A stretch of 64,000 nt of DNA from Streptomyces sp. PsTaAH-137 (GCF_003259365.1 NZ_QLLY01000008.1:62001-126000), one strand, 5' to 3'; counted from the stretch's first letter, positions 36,690 to 46,561 are shown. The notes: generated from the letters alone by a model not told the origin. A program made the numbers and translations.

Positions 36690-38002
36690 TTCCGCTTCTC
36701 CGGGTCCTCCAGAGCCCCAACCGACTTGAGGGCTGTAGCTACGGCGTCCGCGAACACCTTCCCCAGTTTGACCGGAACGGCGTTGCCCAGCTGGCGCATC
36801 TTCTCGCCACGCGGGCCTTCGAGTACCACGTGGTCCGGGAACGTCATGACTCGCGCGGTCTCACGCACGGTCATGTATCGGTATCCGTTTCCGCCCCCGA
36901 AGTTGACGAAGTTGACGTCGTCGAGCTGCATGACGGATTCCCCGCCCGGCACACCGTGCACACCCGCCTTCACTGTCTTCGCGGGCCGGTCCAACACGTT
37001 CGGTGTGTGCCCGGTATACATACGAGCCGCAGGCCACCCAATGTGGTCGGGGATGCCGCCCACCGGGAGCTTGCCCTTGACTGCCTCCTCCGTAACATAC
37101 GGAAGCGGCTTCCCCTCGTTCTCGTCGATACCCACGATGGCGTCCCGCAGCGTGCGCCAGGGCTTTAGCTTCAGCTTCCCCTTGGTCTTCGGGTCTTCGT
37201 AATCAAGTTCGGGAAGGTTAGCGATAACGCGCTTCCGGGCCTCAGGGGAAACATTTTTGTGCCGCCCTGTCCAGTAAGGTCCACCCTCGCGCATGGAGTG
37301 AACCATCGACTCTTCGGAATGCGTCTCCTTGGGCATGAACTCGCCCCAATTAACGTCGAGATCAGCGCGGAACGCTACAATGATCACGCGATTCCGAATC
37401 TGCGGAACACCGTAGTCGGCCGCGTTGACCGCCATTTCCTTGACAACGTATCGTTCCGACAGATCAACCGTGTCGTTGGCGATCAGCTTCTCAAGAATCT
37501 CATTATGCTCTTCCCATGCGTGATTCTTGTCCCGCTCCGCGAACGGCAAGCGCATCTCGTTCAAGATGTAGTCGAAATAGGGCTTGAAGGAGGGTCGAAG
37601 TAGACCGCGAACGTTCTCGCAGATAACCGCTTTCGGCTTCATCTCCCGAATGGCACGAAACATCTGCGGAAACATGTTCCGCTCGTCTTCCATGCCCTTG
37701 GCGACTCCGCCGAGACTGAACGGCTGACAGGGTGGCCCGCCAGCGAGGACGTCGACCTCGTCCGTGACGAGATCAGTGAAGTCGATGTCACGCACGTCGC
37801 CGGGGACTAGCGGCCAACGCTTCTTCGGCTCGTCTGGGTTCGGAGGGTTGTTCGTCAGAGACTCGCACGCCCGCTTCGCGTACTCGTTCACCAGAAGCGG
37901 GCGGAAGCCCGCGGCGTGCACAGCCATCGCGAGCCCCCCGCCGCCGGCGAACAGCTCTACACATGTACCCACCTCTTGGCGTTCTTCCCGCAGTTCAGAC
38001 AT
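36686..38002 (-). CDS. DNA (cytosine-5) methyltransferase, intact
   Basis: 438 residues. Conserved C5-MTase motifs in order: I CVELFAGGGGLAMAVHAAGF, IV GGPPCQPFS with catalytic Cys 92, VI ICENVRG, VIII VPQIRNRVIIV, then the target-recognition region, IX and X (QLGNAVPVKLGKVFADAVATAL). It transfers methyl from SAM to C5 of cytosine in its site; specificity is not readable. Divergent from a GIY-YIG nuclease gene 120 bases away and coupled to vsr, so it is the protective half of a type II system. Its N-terminus closely resembles the broken methyltransferase at 47.6 kb. Confidence 0.95.
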   Translation of the reverse strand: MSELREERQEVGTCVELFAGGGGLAMAVHAAGFRPLLVNEYAKRACESLTNNPPNPDEPKKRWPLVPGDVRDIDFTDLVTDEVDVLAGGPPCQPFSLGGVAKGMEDERNMFPQMFRAIREMKPKAVICENVRGLLRPSFKPYFDYILNEMRLPFAERDKNHAWEEHNEILEKLIANDTVDLSERYVVKEMAVNAADYGVPQIRNRVIIVAFRADLDVNWGEFMPKETHSEESMVHSMREGGPYWTGRHKNVSPEARKRVIANLPELDYEDPKTKGKLKLKPWRTLRDAIVGIDENEGKPLPYVTEEAVKGKLPVGGIPDHIGWPAARMYTGHTPNVLDRPAKTVKAGVHGVPGGESVMQLDDVNFVNFGGGNGYRYMTVRETARVMTFPDHVVLEGPRGEKMRQLGNAVPVKLGKVFADAVATALKSVGALEDPEKRK

Positions 38003-38007
38003 GAGAG

Positions 38008-38033
38008 AAGCGTACCGCGGAGTTTGCGATCAT
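38008..38033. promoter_or_regulatory. Divergent R-M promoter block, copy 1
   Basis: 26 bases starting AAGCGTACCGC and ending GATCAT, six bases upstream of the methyltransferase ATG. It matches 47665-47690, beside the broken methyltransferase, at 22 of 26 positions. It contains a CCGCGG hexamer (38015-38020). Confidence 0.6.
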
Positions 38034-38122
38034 CAACCAGCTTCAAGGAAGACGCGCAACATGCTTCCCGTTTTCACCGGTTAAGGTGATGCCGATCACT
38101 CGCCCGGAAGGGAGCCCAGGCC

Positions 38123-38911
38123 TTGCCACTGGAGAATCACGCCGAGTTCAAGCTGAGCATCACGAAGGCGCTCGGCGATCAGTTGGCCGCAGCACTGGAG
38201 ACGCTCACTCCCGCGCCACTGACCGAGGAGAACATCGCCCGCCTCCCGCGCCACAAGGGGGTGTATCAGCTTTTCCGGCACGGCGAACCCGTGTACATCG
38301 GGAAAGCCGACGCCACCCTCGGCCAGAGGCTGAGGAAGCACCTTAAGAAGCTCAGTGGTCGTGAGAATATCCACTTGGAGTGGATGACCTTCATGGCTTT
38401 GTCCGTGGACGAGGACTTCGCGGCGGTGGCTCCGGAAAAGCTCCTAATCGACAGCTTCCAGAGCGACGGTCGGGCGCCGTGGAACGAGAACGGATTCGGT
38501 ATCAATGATCCCGGGGTTGAGCGCGACACCACGGTCTTCTCGGATGACCATTTCGATCAGCTATACCCCGCCAACCTTGATTGGGTAATAGGCGATCTCC
38601 CGCAAGGAACTCAAACCCTGCGCTCCTTTTTGAAGTTCGCCAAGACTGCGCTGCCGTACACCTTCAGGTACGCGTACTACCGAACTAAGAGGGAGAGTTT
38701 CTACGAGCAGTTCGAGGTAACCATCGAACAGCCAGAGATGACGGCAAATGACTTCCTTCGTTTCGCGAGCTCCCAGCTGCCCGAGTCGTGGCAGATCATG
38801 GTACTGCCTGGATACGCCGTAATGTACCCAAGGGAGATGCACTCTCAAAGCGCGCGACGGCATTACATAGCCGGTCTGGAACTCGCGCCCAATCTCGATC
38901 TTCATCCGTGA
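38123..38911 (+). CDS. GIY-YIG restriction endonuclease, Eco29kI-like
   Basis: 262 residues from TTG 38123, with GGAAGGGAG about 9 bases upstream. GIY-YIG core: HKGVYQLF (GVY at 46-48) and EPVYIGKAD (YIG at 58-60), then RLRKH (Arg 69, His 73), Glu 105 in APEKLLI and Asn 121 in PWNENGFG. Spacing of R and H and the order Y-Y-R-H-E-N follow Eco29kI. The C-terminal 110 residues are unlike Eco29kI and may set specificity. Divergent from the intact C5 methyltransferase, its likely modification partner. Confidence 0.83.
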   Translation: MPLENHAEFKLSITKALGDQLAAALETLTPAPLTEENIARLPRHKGVYQLFRHGEPVYIGKADATLGQRLRKHLKKLSGRENIHLEWMTFMALSVDEDFAAVAPEKLLIDSFQSDGRAPWNENGFGINDPGVERDTTVFSDDHFDQLYPANLDWVIGDLPQGTQTLRSFLKFAKTALPYTFRYAYYRTKRESFYEQFEVTIEQPEMTANDFLRFASSQLPESWQIMVLPGYAVMYPREMHSQSARRHYIAGLELAPNLDLHP

Positions 38912-38989
38912 TCGGCGAAACCCAGCAGGGAGTGACGCCCAAACGACCCGTGGCTGCGTCGAAGGTGTCGATCAGACGCTAGACCGTTA

Positions 38990-40134
38990 CTGAGCTTGAA
39001 CTCGGGTTGTCGTAGTTGCGACAGAGCTTGATCCGGGCGGTATGCCGTCTCGTATGAGGTATGCGCAGGGCGGTGGTCTATCGGATGAGCGCCGGCAAGT
39101 TCCGCGAGGGGATCAGGCTGAGGGCGGCCGAGCGGTTCGCCTCTGGTGAGCCGAGTTCGGTGATTGCGAAGGAGTTGCGGGTCAGCATTCGGCCGGTCGA
39201 GCGGTGGCGGACTTGGGACCTGGGCGGTCCGCGCGCTTCGGTCGTCGGGTGCGGCCTCGCCACCGCGGCTGCGTGAGGGCCAGTTCGCCGAGCTGGAGGC
39301 GGAGTTGACTAAGGGCCCGGTCACGCACGGCTGGCCGGATCAGCGGTGGACTCTGCCGAGGGTTAAGACCGTGATCGGCCGCAGATTCCACACGAGCTGC
39401 ACCCTGCAAGGCGTGCGTAAGCTGCTGATCCGGCACGGCTTCTCCTGTCAGGTCCCGGCGAGACGGGCCATGGAACGTGACGAAAAGGCGACCTGCGGCT
39501 AGGTGAAGGAGACGTGGCCGCGGGTGGAAGGACCGCGGCGGCGCTCGATGCGTGGATCGTCTTCGAGAACGAGTCCGGCTCCTCGATGACGCCGCCGGTC
39601 GCCCGAACCTGGGCCAGGCGGGGCCGCACCCCCGTCATCCGAGTATGCGGCCGTTCCCGCCGTCGGATCTCCAGCGCTTCTCTGGCCTGTTACAAGCCGG
39701 GCGAACGCTCCCGGCTGATCTACCGGCCGCGTTGCGACGACCGCCAGCGCGACAGTCGCAAGAGCTTCGCCTGGACGGACTACCGCGACCTGCTCATCAC
39801 CGCGCATCAGCAGCTCGGCAGGCCGATCGTGCTGGTCTGGGATAATCTCAACGTCCATCTCGCCTATGGACTGCGGCAGTTCGTCGCCCGCCAGGACTGG
39901 CTGACCGTCCACCAGCTCCCCTCCTATGCACCATACCTCAACCCGGTCGAGGGTATCTGGTCCCTGCTACGACGCGGCTGGCTCTCCAACACTGCCTTCG
40001 CCACCCCCGAGCACCTCATCCAGACGATCAGGCACGGGCTGAGGACGATCCAGTACCGTCCTCGCCTCATCGACGGATACCTCGCCGGAATAGGGCTGTC
40101 ACTCACACCGACGACTTCATGCGTTCAGGCTCAG
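38990..40134 (+). mobile_element. Degenerate IS630-family insertion sequence
   Basis: Terminal inverted repeats CTGAGCTTGAAC (38990-39001) and the complement of CTGAGCCTGAAC (40123-40134) match in 11 of 12 bases and enclose a broken IS630-type transposase. Length about 1.15 kb is normal for the family. It sits between the GIY-YIG gene and the 3' end of the Z1 operon. Confidence 0.8.
39053..40122 (+). pseudogene. IS630-family transposase, broken by frameshifts and a stop
   Basis: The protein must be read across frames: MRYAQGGGLSDER in one frame, FREGIRLRAAERFASGEPSSVIAKELRVS (helix-turn-helix) in another, then LTKGPVTHGWPDQRWTLPRVK in the first again up to an in-frame TAG at 39500, then LDAWIVFENESG onward. 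That is three frameshifts and one nonsense codon. Of the DDE triad the first Asp has become Asn (FENESG, family FEDE), while VWDNLNVH and LNPVEGIWSLL keep the second and third acidic residues. It cannot be functional. Confidence 0.85.
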
Positions 40135-40662
40135 CAATTCGGAAACCGCCGGTCGGAGCACGGACGTCCGCAGACCATCAGCACAGGTGTGAGAGGCGTA
40201 CGAACCCAAGCTGTCGGCCCCGCCCGGGTCGCATCGGGACGAAGGGTTCGTGGTCTCAATGGTGGTCTCATCGCCGCTTGGTTCGCGGCGGTCCGCTGGC
40301 ATCCGTCGAGGTCCGGTAGGCCCCGTGACCAGGCCGGTAAGACAATCGACGGACCTCGAGAGACGCCTCCGAACCAAGATCGGATAACTCGTAATGCGAG
40401 GGTCTCGACAGGGACCGCCAGCGACAGCGCATCCAGCAAGTGTCGAACTGTGCTCAAGGCTCACACGCGGTCGCAGGTGCGCGAACAGCAGCACGTCAGC
40501 CAGGGCCGCAGCAGCAACGCAGGTGGTTGCCGTGGTCATGGCGAGGTATCCGAGCGCTGGGACAGAGGTTCGGTCATCTCGGCGGACACTGGCTCCGCAG
40601 CCGGACCCAGTCGCATTATGGCGTTGCACTGCCAGACAGCGGCGACGGAAATCAGCTCGCTG
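40135..40662. other. Gap between IS630 remnant and Z1 gene, no recognisable gene
   Basis: 528 bases downstream of the Z1 stop. Reading frames exist on both strands but none shows a known domain, a plausible ribosome site and Streptomyces-like composition together. It may be the remnant of a further gene of the Z1 operon, or IS flank. Confidence 0.4.
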
Positions 40663-43491
40663 TCACAGACTCGAATCCACGCGGTACTTCAGGATCCGGC
40701 CGTCGTCCGGTTTGGCGGCTGAAGGAAGCTCCAACCGGAATGCCATGACGATTCGAGTTGGGTCAAATCTGCTGGTTTCCTCCTCTGGCTTGGCAATCAT
40801 GGGGTAGAGCAACATGCCAGCCGTACGTGAACCCGGAACGCGCACTACATCATGAAGCAACCGATGATGTATGGGTTGCGACTTCGCCTGGAGGCGTCCT
40901 TCGATCTCGTTTCGACTGTGGAGACTGAAGGGTCCGAAACCAAGCAACGGCGTAGTCGATTCAGCATCTAGAAGCTGGGGCATGACAACGTGCCAGCTAT
41001 CAACTTGTGAGGGATTCAAGGACGCCAGCCATCGCAGGTCCGCTTGAAACTTCTCTTCATCCAGCCAGGACAGCTTCTCCAAGATCTTGACAACCAGACC
41101 GTGGGCAAAGTCGCCCTGGAAGATGTTCAGCGACTTGCTCACGTGTGGAGCGGGCCGTGGACCGTTCACGCCGGCCAGGATAGGGCCAAATGCCTTCAAG
41201 TTATCGCGCAGCTTCGCTTTGTCGCTCAGCATCGGGTACGCGCTACTGGGCTCCTTGACGTCCGTGGCGTCTTGTTCGAGAATAGCGCACCATCTTTTAT
41301 TCGCCGCAGTGGGCTTGACGGAGGAGTGTTGGGCGACCAGAGGGACAACCCTCTGAGGTGTGATCAGAGGCATCCCGTCGTCATCCATCTTTGCGTACTT
41401 GTCGAGTTGATTACGAAAAAATTCTTCGTCTTGGCAGATGCCCGCGAAGGTCTCATGAAGGCTCTTGGGGATGTAGAGGCGCACCAGATCACGGTAATTC
41501 TTCCTGAATCCGAACCAGCGGCCCATCTGCATGAGAGTGTCAGCTGCCCGGGCAGCGCGCCGGTAGTAAGTAACCGTGAGACCTTCGACGGTAAAACCGC
41601 GGGCAAGCATGTTGCCGCCGATCAAGATGCGCCACACAGGCGATGAATCAAAATCCAGTTCTTCACCTTCGATTTTATCGCTATTAACAACCAGCACCGG
41701 CTGGCCAGTTTGCTCGATAAGTGCAACGGCCTCTGCCACGTAAGGTTTGAGATCGTCAAAGCTGGTAGGTAGTGGCAAATCGCCAGCGGCCGCCGAGGAG
41801 GCTGGTGCGATGTCTCTCAGATATAGGTCGCGAAGCCTTTCTGAGCTTCTAGCCGAAGAATATCCAGCCCTGCGCCAGTATTTCTTGATGTTTTCGGCCT
41901 GATCCCTGTGGACGGTCTTCTTCTGCGCCTCGTGTACAAGCATCGTGTGGTGCTTGAACTTGCCAATCCCTATACTTTCCCTATAGAGCTTAACAGCTCC
42001 AGAAAGCACGAAGGCGTCTAGCGCCTCCGCGAGCTTGGAATCATCATCCTTCCGTAGTGGAAGGAATCTCACATGGCATTTCTCGGGTGAGTTTTCGTAT
42101 GTTTTTTCTTCTTCATCCGTAAATGCATCATCGTCATAGAAGTCCGATGCCCCCATGTACCCACTGGGCCGGTCCAGGGATACGAGAAAGTCCTTCGGGA
42201 AGAGGCTGTGCGGGTCTCCGGGATCTATAAACACGTTCGCGAATGGCGTTGCCGTATAGCCCACGTACTGGGCGCGAGGCAACATCGTCAGGAGTTCTGA
42301 TATCGCCTTGTTAATGGCGGTCCTCTCAGCCTCTTCCTCGTACCACTTCTTACGATTCGTGTTGATCGAAGCCTGATCCGACTCGTCGTCGATGATCAGA
42401 GTCGGAATTCCAGGCAGTCGCGCATGAACCTTCTTCAGGTCCTTGATAACTCGTTTGAGAACACCCGAGTTCTTCTTCACCACAGCGATGCGAGCAGCTT
42501 CAGGATACACATTATCGGGGTGATAAAGCGGTTTGGTTGGGTCTGCCCCTTGGAAGTCGAGAGCATCGATTGCGCCGGATTGATAGTCCTGATGATGCCT
42601 GGTGAGGCGGTGAACCTCAGGTATACGCGCCCCTGCGGGAATTTGCCCGTGGTCAATAAATTGAGCGCCAGCCCAATCCTTGTCCTGCTGGTAGTCGACA
42701 TCGTCCAACGCGCTGTCGTCCGTTGGATCGATGCCCCCCAACACACTGCCGACACCAGCGAATTCCATATCGAGACGCCGCTGAGTCTGGGACCGCAGCT
42801 TATCCGTGGTTCCCGTCAATACGATAATGAGCCGGTAGCCGACATCGACCGCCTTAGCGATCACTCCGGTGAAGTTGGCCGTCTTTCCACTCTGGACATA
42901 ACCGACAACGAGACCCTTTGACCGGTAAGGCTCAGCCGCAGTCGGATCAGCCAACCGCTCCACTACACGTGTGGTGGCCGGCCCGAGGGAGCTCGCTACA
43001 TCTTCGGCAGCCCATCCCTTCTCGATGAGATAGTTCTTATAGTGTTCCCAGTAGAACCCCCTGTCGCTGGCTAGTCCCTCCGTGTACCAAGGACTCCAAT
43101 TTACGGACGAAGCGATCACCGTGGGTCGGCCCGTTCGCGCGACCGGGAAGAGTTTCAGAAATAGTTCGGCTGTTGCCTCATCGACGCGGAGACGATCAAT
43201 GATGGCAGCTCTGCGTTGGTCACTCGCAGCCTCAGTCTGCTGCGTCCATGAGTCGGTGGAAAGCGCGGCGTCCCATCCGGCTATGTTCAGGTGCATTTTG
43301 ATTCGCAGAGGGTCATTGGCGCCGACTGAGCCGAGGTAGCGACAAAGCTCGGCATCCCCCACACGAATCGGTGGAGCGTCAGAGTCATGCGCAGCAAATT
43401 CGGCTGCGTCGTGAATAGGTCGGGGCCCGCGTGCTTCCATCAGTTTGAGAGCCGCGAGGTAAGCGTCCGCCAGTTCTTGACCGTCACTCAT
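40663..43491 (-). CDS. Z1-domain superfamily II helicase/ATPase
   Basis: 942 residues; its ATG overlaps the upstream gene stop (ATGA). Helicase motifs: Walker A GYVQSGKTANF, I-a segment LIIVLTGTTDKLRSQTQRRL, Walker B TLIIDDESDQ, motif III YVGYTATPFANVFID, and C-terminal LIGGNMLARGFTVEGLTVTYYRR with arginine-finger motif QMGRWFGFR. The Z1 domain is known from restriction-modification loci that also encode a MutL/MORC-like ATPase and a PD-(D/E)XK nuclease. It presumably translocates on invading DNA. Lower GC than the AICE core. Confidence 0.93.
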   Translation of the reverse strand: MSDGQELADAYLAALKLMEARGPRPIHDAAEFAAHDSDAPPIRVGDAELCRYLGSVGANDPLRIKMHLNIAGWDAALSTDSWTQQTEAASDQRRAAIIDRLRVDEATAELFLKLFPVARTGRPTVIASSVNWSPWYTEGLASDRGFYWEHYKNYLIEKGWAAEDVASSLGPATTRVVERLADPTAAEPYRSKGLVVGYVQSGKTANFTGVIAKAVDVGYRLIIVLTGTTDKLRSQTQRRLDMEFAGVGSVLGGIDPTDDSALDDVDYQQDKDWAGAQFIDHGQIPAGARIPEVHRLTRHHQDYQSGAIDALDFQGADPTKPLYHPDNVYPEAARIAVVKKNSGVLKRVIKDLKKVHARLPGIPTLIIDDESDQASINTNRKKWYEEEAERTAINKAISELLTMLPRAQYVGYTATPFANVFIDPGDPHSLFPKDFLVSLDRPSGYMGASDFYDDDAFTDEEEKTYENSPEKCHVRFLPLRKDDDSKLAEALDAFVLSGAVKLYRESIGIGKFKHHTMLVHEAQKKTVHRDQAENIKKYWRRAGYSSARSSERLRDLYLRDIAPASSAAAGDLPLPTSFDDLKPYVAEAVALIEQTGQPVLVVNSDKIEGEELDFDSSPVWRILIGGNMLARGFTVEGLTVTYYRRAARAADTLMQMGRWFGFRKNYRDLVRLYIPKSLHETFAGICQDEEFFRNQLDKYAKMDDDGMPLITPQRVVPLVAQHSSVKPTAANKRWCAILEQDATDVKEPSSAYPMLSDKAKLRDNLKAFGPILAGVNGPRPAPHVSKSLNIFQGDFAHGLVVKILEKLSWLDEEKFQADLRWLASLNPSQVDSWHVVMPQLLDAESTTPLLGFGPFSLHSRNEIEGRLQAKSQPIHHRLLHDVVRVPGSRTAGMLLYPMIAKPEEETSRFDPTRIVMAFRLELPSAAKPDDGRILKYRVDSSL

Positions 43492-44480
43492 ACATTGTCC
43501 AACCCTTCAAGGCTGTCTGCGAGAAATTCCGGTAGTGGAGCACTTGGCGATCGGCCTGTAAGGTCGATTTGATAACGGACCTGGACGATATGATCCCGGG
43601 TCGACACTCCGCAGATTTCATCCGGCGTGAGGCGAGGGAAGTCACCCGCAACGGCAAAAACTGCTGGCTTCGTGCGGAGCATCCAGGGGCCCTGACACGT
43701 GCGCTCGAAGCGATCGCGCCAGCCAGCATGTTGAAGACGTTCTTCCAAAGCCGCACGGTCTTCGTCGTCTCGTGCTCCAGCCCGGACGAGGCGGACCAAG
43801 TCAGGTAGCCTGTTCCCGGCACCTGGCCCTGCCGACGTTATTTGGCAAGAGGCAAGCCAAAGGGGCCGGGGGCCGGTAGGGCGCAGCTGAGTTAGAGATT
43901 CTATCCAATGGATACGTCGTTCCGACCGAGTCGTCTTAACCTCGATATTGAGACCGCGCAAGGCGAAATCGTGCTCTTCCCTTTGAGGGCCCAACCACGC
44001 AGCGAGTGCCTCCTTACTGCCGATTGTCCGCGCTAATCCGAGCAATACAATGAGCTCACCAAACAGTCCCACCTCCCGCTCGATCTCCAGAGAACGGCTG
44101 CTCTGGATCAGGTTGGCCAGCGAACAAACGGTGTCGGCTAGCGCCTGCTCCGGGGAAAGACCTCGTAATTGAATCCGGTCAGCGATGGAACAAAGCATGG
44201 GATAGGCATCGGCGAACAGGTCACGACGGGTCACAGCAATCTCTAGATGTCGAATTCCACCATTCCATACGACCTGGCAACGAATATGCTCCAACCCTAA
44301 TTCAGCAACAACCCCAGTGCCACGAAATGGAATTCGGAGTCCAATCTCCGATTGTTTCGGGGAAATGAAAAAAACTAAAGCCGGGTTGCCGGCTATGGGC
44401 TGGTCGATGGGAATGTTAGAGCGCAGGTAGCTCCCGAGGCTCGCCTCGCTTAGGTGGCGCCGTTCGACCCCGCTGGTCAC
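43488..44480 (-). CDS. PD-(D/E)XK motif nuclease (DUF4420)
   Basis: 330 residues from GTG 44480, chosen for its GTGA overlap with the ATPase stop; the frame is open upstream. The nuclease core shows Glu in GLFGELIVLLGL, Asp in EEHDFALRGLNIEVKTT and the ExK of that same strand. DUF4420 proteins accompany Z1 helicases in restriction operons and are the expected DNA-cleaving subunit. Four-base overlaps on both sides indicate a three-gene complex. Confidence 0.9.
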   Translation of the reverse strand: MTSGVERRHLSEASLGSYLRSNIPIDQPIAGNPALVFFISPKQSEIGLRIPFRGTGVVAELGLEHIRCQVVWNGGIRHLEIAVTRRDLFADAYPMLCSIADRIQLRGLSPEQALADTVCSLANLIQSSRSLEIEREVGLFGELIVLLGLARTIGSKEALAAWLGPQREEHDFALRGLNIEVKTTRSERRIHWIESLTQLRPTGPRPLWLASCQITSAGPGAGNRLPDLVRLVRAGARDDEDRAALEERLQHAGWRDRFERTCQGPWMLRTKPAVFAVAGDFPRLTPDEICGVSTRDHIVQVRYQIDLTGRSPSAPLPEFLADSLEGLDNV

Positions 44481-45979
44481 GATATTTCGCCCCGCGCTGC
44501 CACGGTCAACAACTCCTGCCAAATTTCAAGATTATCTTTATCTTTTGGGCCGAGATATTCACCCTGAAATAGGTCTTCCATGAGAATATACAGAAGCGCC
44601 TTGAGGACGGGCATGTCGTTCAGTTGGCCTCTGCGACCGCCTAGAAGTGCCGCCCGATAACGATCATTGAGCCATAGTGTACGGTTCTCGCGATCCACGC
44701 GAAAGAAAAACTCATTCGCGAAGGGGGTCCAGCGAATATCGATGGAGTCTTCGTTCTCCAGTATCGGTATTTCTCGCTCGATGGCTTTCTTTAGGTACGG
44801 AGCGAGGCCGCGCCCGGGGGCAATCATTCGTTTACGCTGCATTTTTCGCCTACGGGAGTCGCGGAATGCAGTTTCGGCGGCTTGCAGGTAGTTAGCGAGG
44901 GTGGTGCTGTCCTCGGCGCGGGCCTCCTCGCACAGGTAGGAAAACTTTGGCCCCGCGCTGACCTTGGATTTTTCCGGATTCATTCTAAAAAGACCGATCG
45001 TGTCGTCTTCGATGTCGATTTCGACACGTGCCAAACGAAGTCGACGGTCGCCGGCATGGATCCCCTCCCACCCGCCAGCGTGGAGCAGGCGGTCGTTTCG
45101 ATAGAAGTACAACCCTTGCCTCGAGTCAGCCCCGCCCGGAAGGTTAAACTCGGGAAGTTGTGAACGACCAGGCCAGATGTGGCAGCGCATGCTCAGAGTG
45201 AGCCCATCGGCCTGGCCTACCAAATTCTTGGGCCAACCACTCTTCCCTGACCGCATGTAGCCGAAAGGGTCGAGTGGTGAAATCTCAAAACGACTTCCAC
45301 ATTCCCCGGTCTCTGCCTCTTCTACCTCGATCCATATCTTCAGACGCCGCGCAGCCAGTAGCCGATGCATAACCAGCCCGAGGTGCTGCCGTATCTCCAC
45401 AAGCGTCCTGCTGATATATTCCTCCACCCGGGCTGGGTCATCGGTGGCGGGGAACCCGGTGACCTCGTCCCAGCGAACCACGGTTTGCCCCGCGCCCTGA
45501 GGGAGGTTCCACTCGCGGGCAAGCTCGCCGGCTGCGAAATGTTCAGGCACCACGCCGCAGAGAAATCCGCTCTGGTGAGGGCCAAGCTCCCACTGGCGCC
45601 CCACTGCCTGTCCTCTCTGATTCCGAGAGAGAAGGGTGAGCCTGCGAGCCTGGCTGAAGGAAGCGGCCTTCAAGCCGATGCCGAAACGACCAAGATCACC
45701 GGGCCTGTACTTGCGATGCCCGCCGAGAGTCATGGCGTCATCAATTGCTTCGGCTGCTATGCCAGAGCCATTGTCAACCACGTAGAGGCTACAAAGCCTG
45801 CCCGCATTCCTAACTATACGGATGAGGGTGTCCGTGGCTCCTGCGTCCACAGAGTTGTCCACCAGGTCGGCTAGTGCGGTTGGTAGCGAGTGATTGCGCC
45901 CTAGTCCATCCATTGACCGCGCACCTGGCGGCAGGTCGACGCTGCCACTCGTAGGAACCTCGTTGCGCCATCTGACCAT
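44477..45979 (-). CDS. GHKL ATPase, MutL/MORC-like
   Basis: 500 residues from ATG 45979. Bergerat-fold motifs: N-box LADLVDNSVDAGA (Asn 42, with Asp at the usual Glu position 38), G1 VVDNGSGI and G2 GRFGIGLKAAS. The second half resembles the MutL-type transducer domain, with no histidine-kinase phosphoacceptor region. Such ATPases form clamps on DNA; family members in R-M loci are the bacterial relatives of eukaryotic MORC. First gene of the ATPase-nuclease-helicase operon. Confidence 0.9.
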   Translation of the reverse strand: MVRWRNEVPTSGSVDLPPGARSMDGLGRNHSLPTALADLVDNSVDAGATDTLIRIVRNAGRLCSLYVVDNGSGIAAEAIDDAMTLGGHRKYRPGDLGRFGIGLKAASFSQARRLTLLSRNQRGQAVGRQWELGPHQSGFLCGVVPEHFAAGELAREWNLPQGAGQTVVRWDEVTGFPATDDPARVEEYISRTLVEIRQHLGLVMHRLLAARRLKIWIEVEEAETGECGSRFEISPLDPFGYMRSGKSGWPKNLVGQADGLTLSMRCHIWPGRSQLPEFNLPGGADSRQGLYFYRNDRLLHAGGWEGIHAGDRRLRLARVEIDIEDDTIGLFRMNPEKSKVSAGPKFSYLCEEARAEDSTTLANYLQAAETAFRDSRRRKMQRKRMIAPGRGLAPYLKKAIEREIPILENEDSIDIRWTPFANEFFFRVDRENRTLWLNDRYRAALLGGRRGQLNDMPVLKALLYILMEDLFQGEYLGPKDKDNLEIWQELLTVAARGEIS

Positions 45980-46561
45980 GTGACGATGATCGCTGCGGGT
46001 TCAGTGCGTGTAAAGGCGATTGGGTGTCTTGGTGGCTCGGCAGCGGCAAGTAACGATGCCGCTACGACTCATGAGGTAGTGGCGCCGTGCTACGTCTGTG
46101 CTCGCATGTGTACGACTGCATCCTGGGGAGCGTTCTCCGCCGTGCACGGAGGCGGATGCGATCTCCCTCGATCTCGCAATTCCGGAATTGACAATTCCGT
46201 TTATCCCGGCAGCGCCTTGGGGCTTCGTGGGTAGGCGCGCTCCTGGACGAATACCGCCACTGCCGTCGCCCTCGCCTCGAACGTGTCGAGGGCATCTCAA
46301 GTGCCGTTGATTGGGCCGAGGTCAGAGTCACACCCGTGCTAGCCACACTCCACCCGGCGGCGTCTGCTGAGAACTCCCCGATGTCGCAGCCAGGCTCTCC
46401 ACGCATGGGGCGGCGGCCAGAGTTACGTCCCGACGAGGAGGATGGACCGCTCCGACTCCCGCCTGCTTGGGGTGGACGGGCCACCGCCTCACTTGTGGCC
46501 TTCCCCAGGGGGTTGCAGAACGGCCTGAAGGTAGGCGGACCAGCTCGCTGCAAAGCTGCCA
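45980..46561. other. Promoter region of the ATPase operon and flanking gap
   Basis: 582 bases without a recognisable gene. The palindrome CAATTCCGGAATTG (46177-46190) with an extra half site CAATTCCG (46192-46199) stands out in an otherwise GC-rich stretch about 200 bases upstream of the operon start. It could be a regulator site. The rest shows nothing I can support. Confidence 0.5.

Noticed and set aside
40117..40629. 170-codon minus-strand frame after the Z1 gene
   Set aside because: No recognisable domain, runs into the IS630 end, and no convincing start. Kept only as an unexplained gap.
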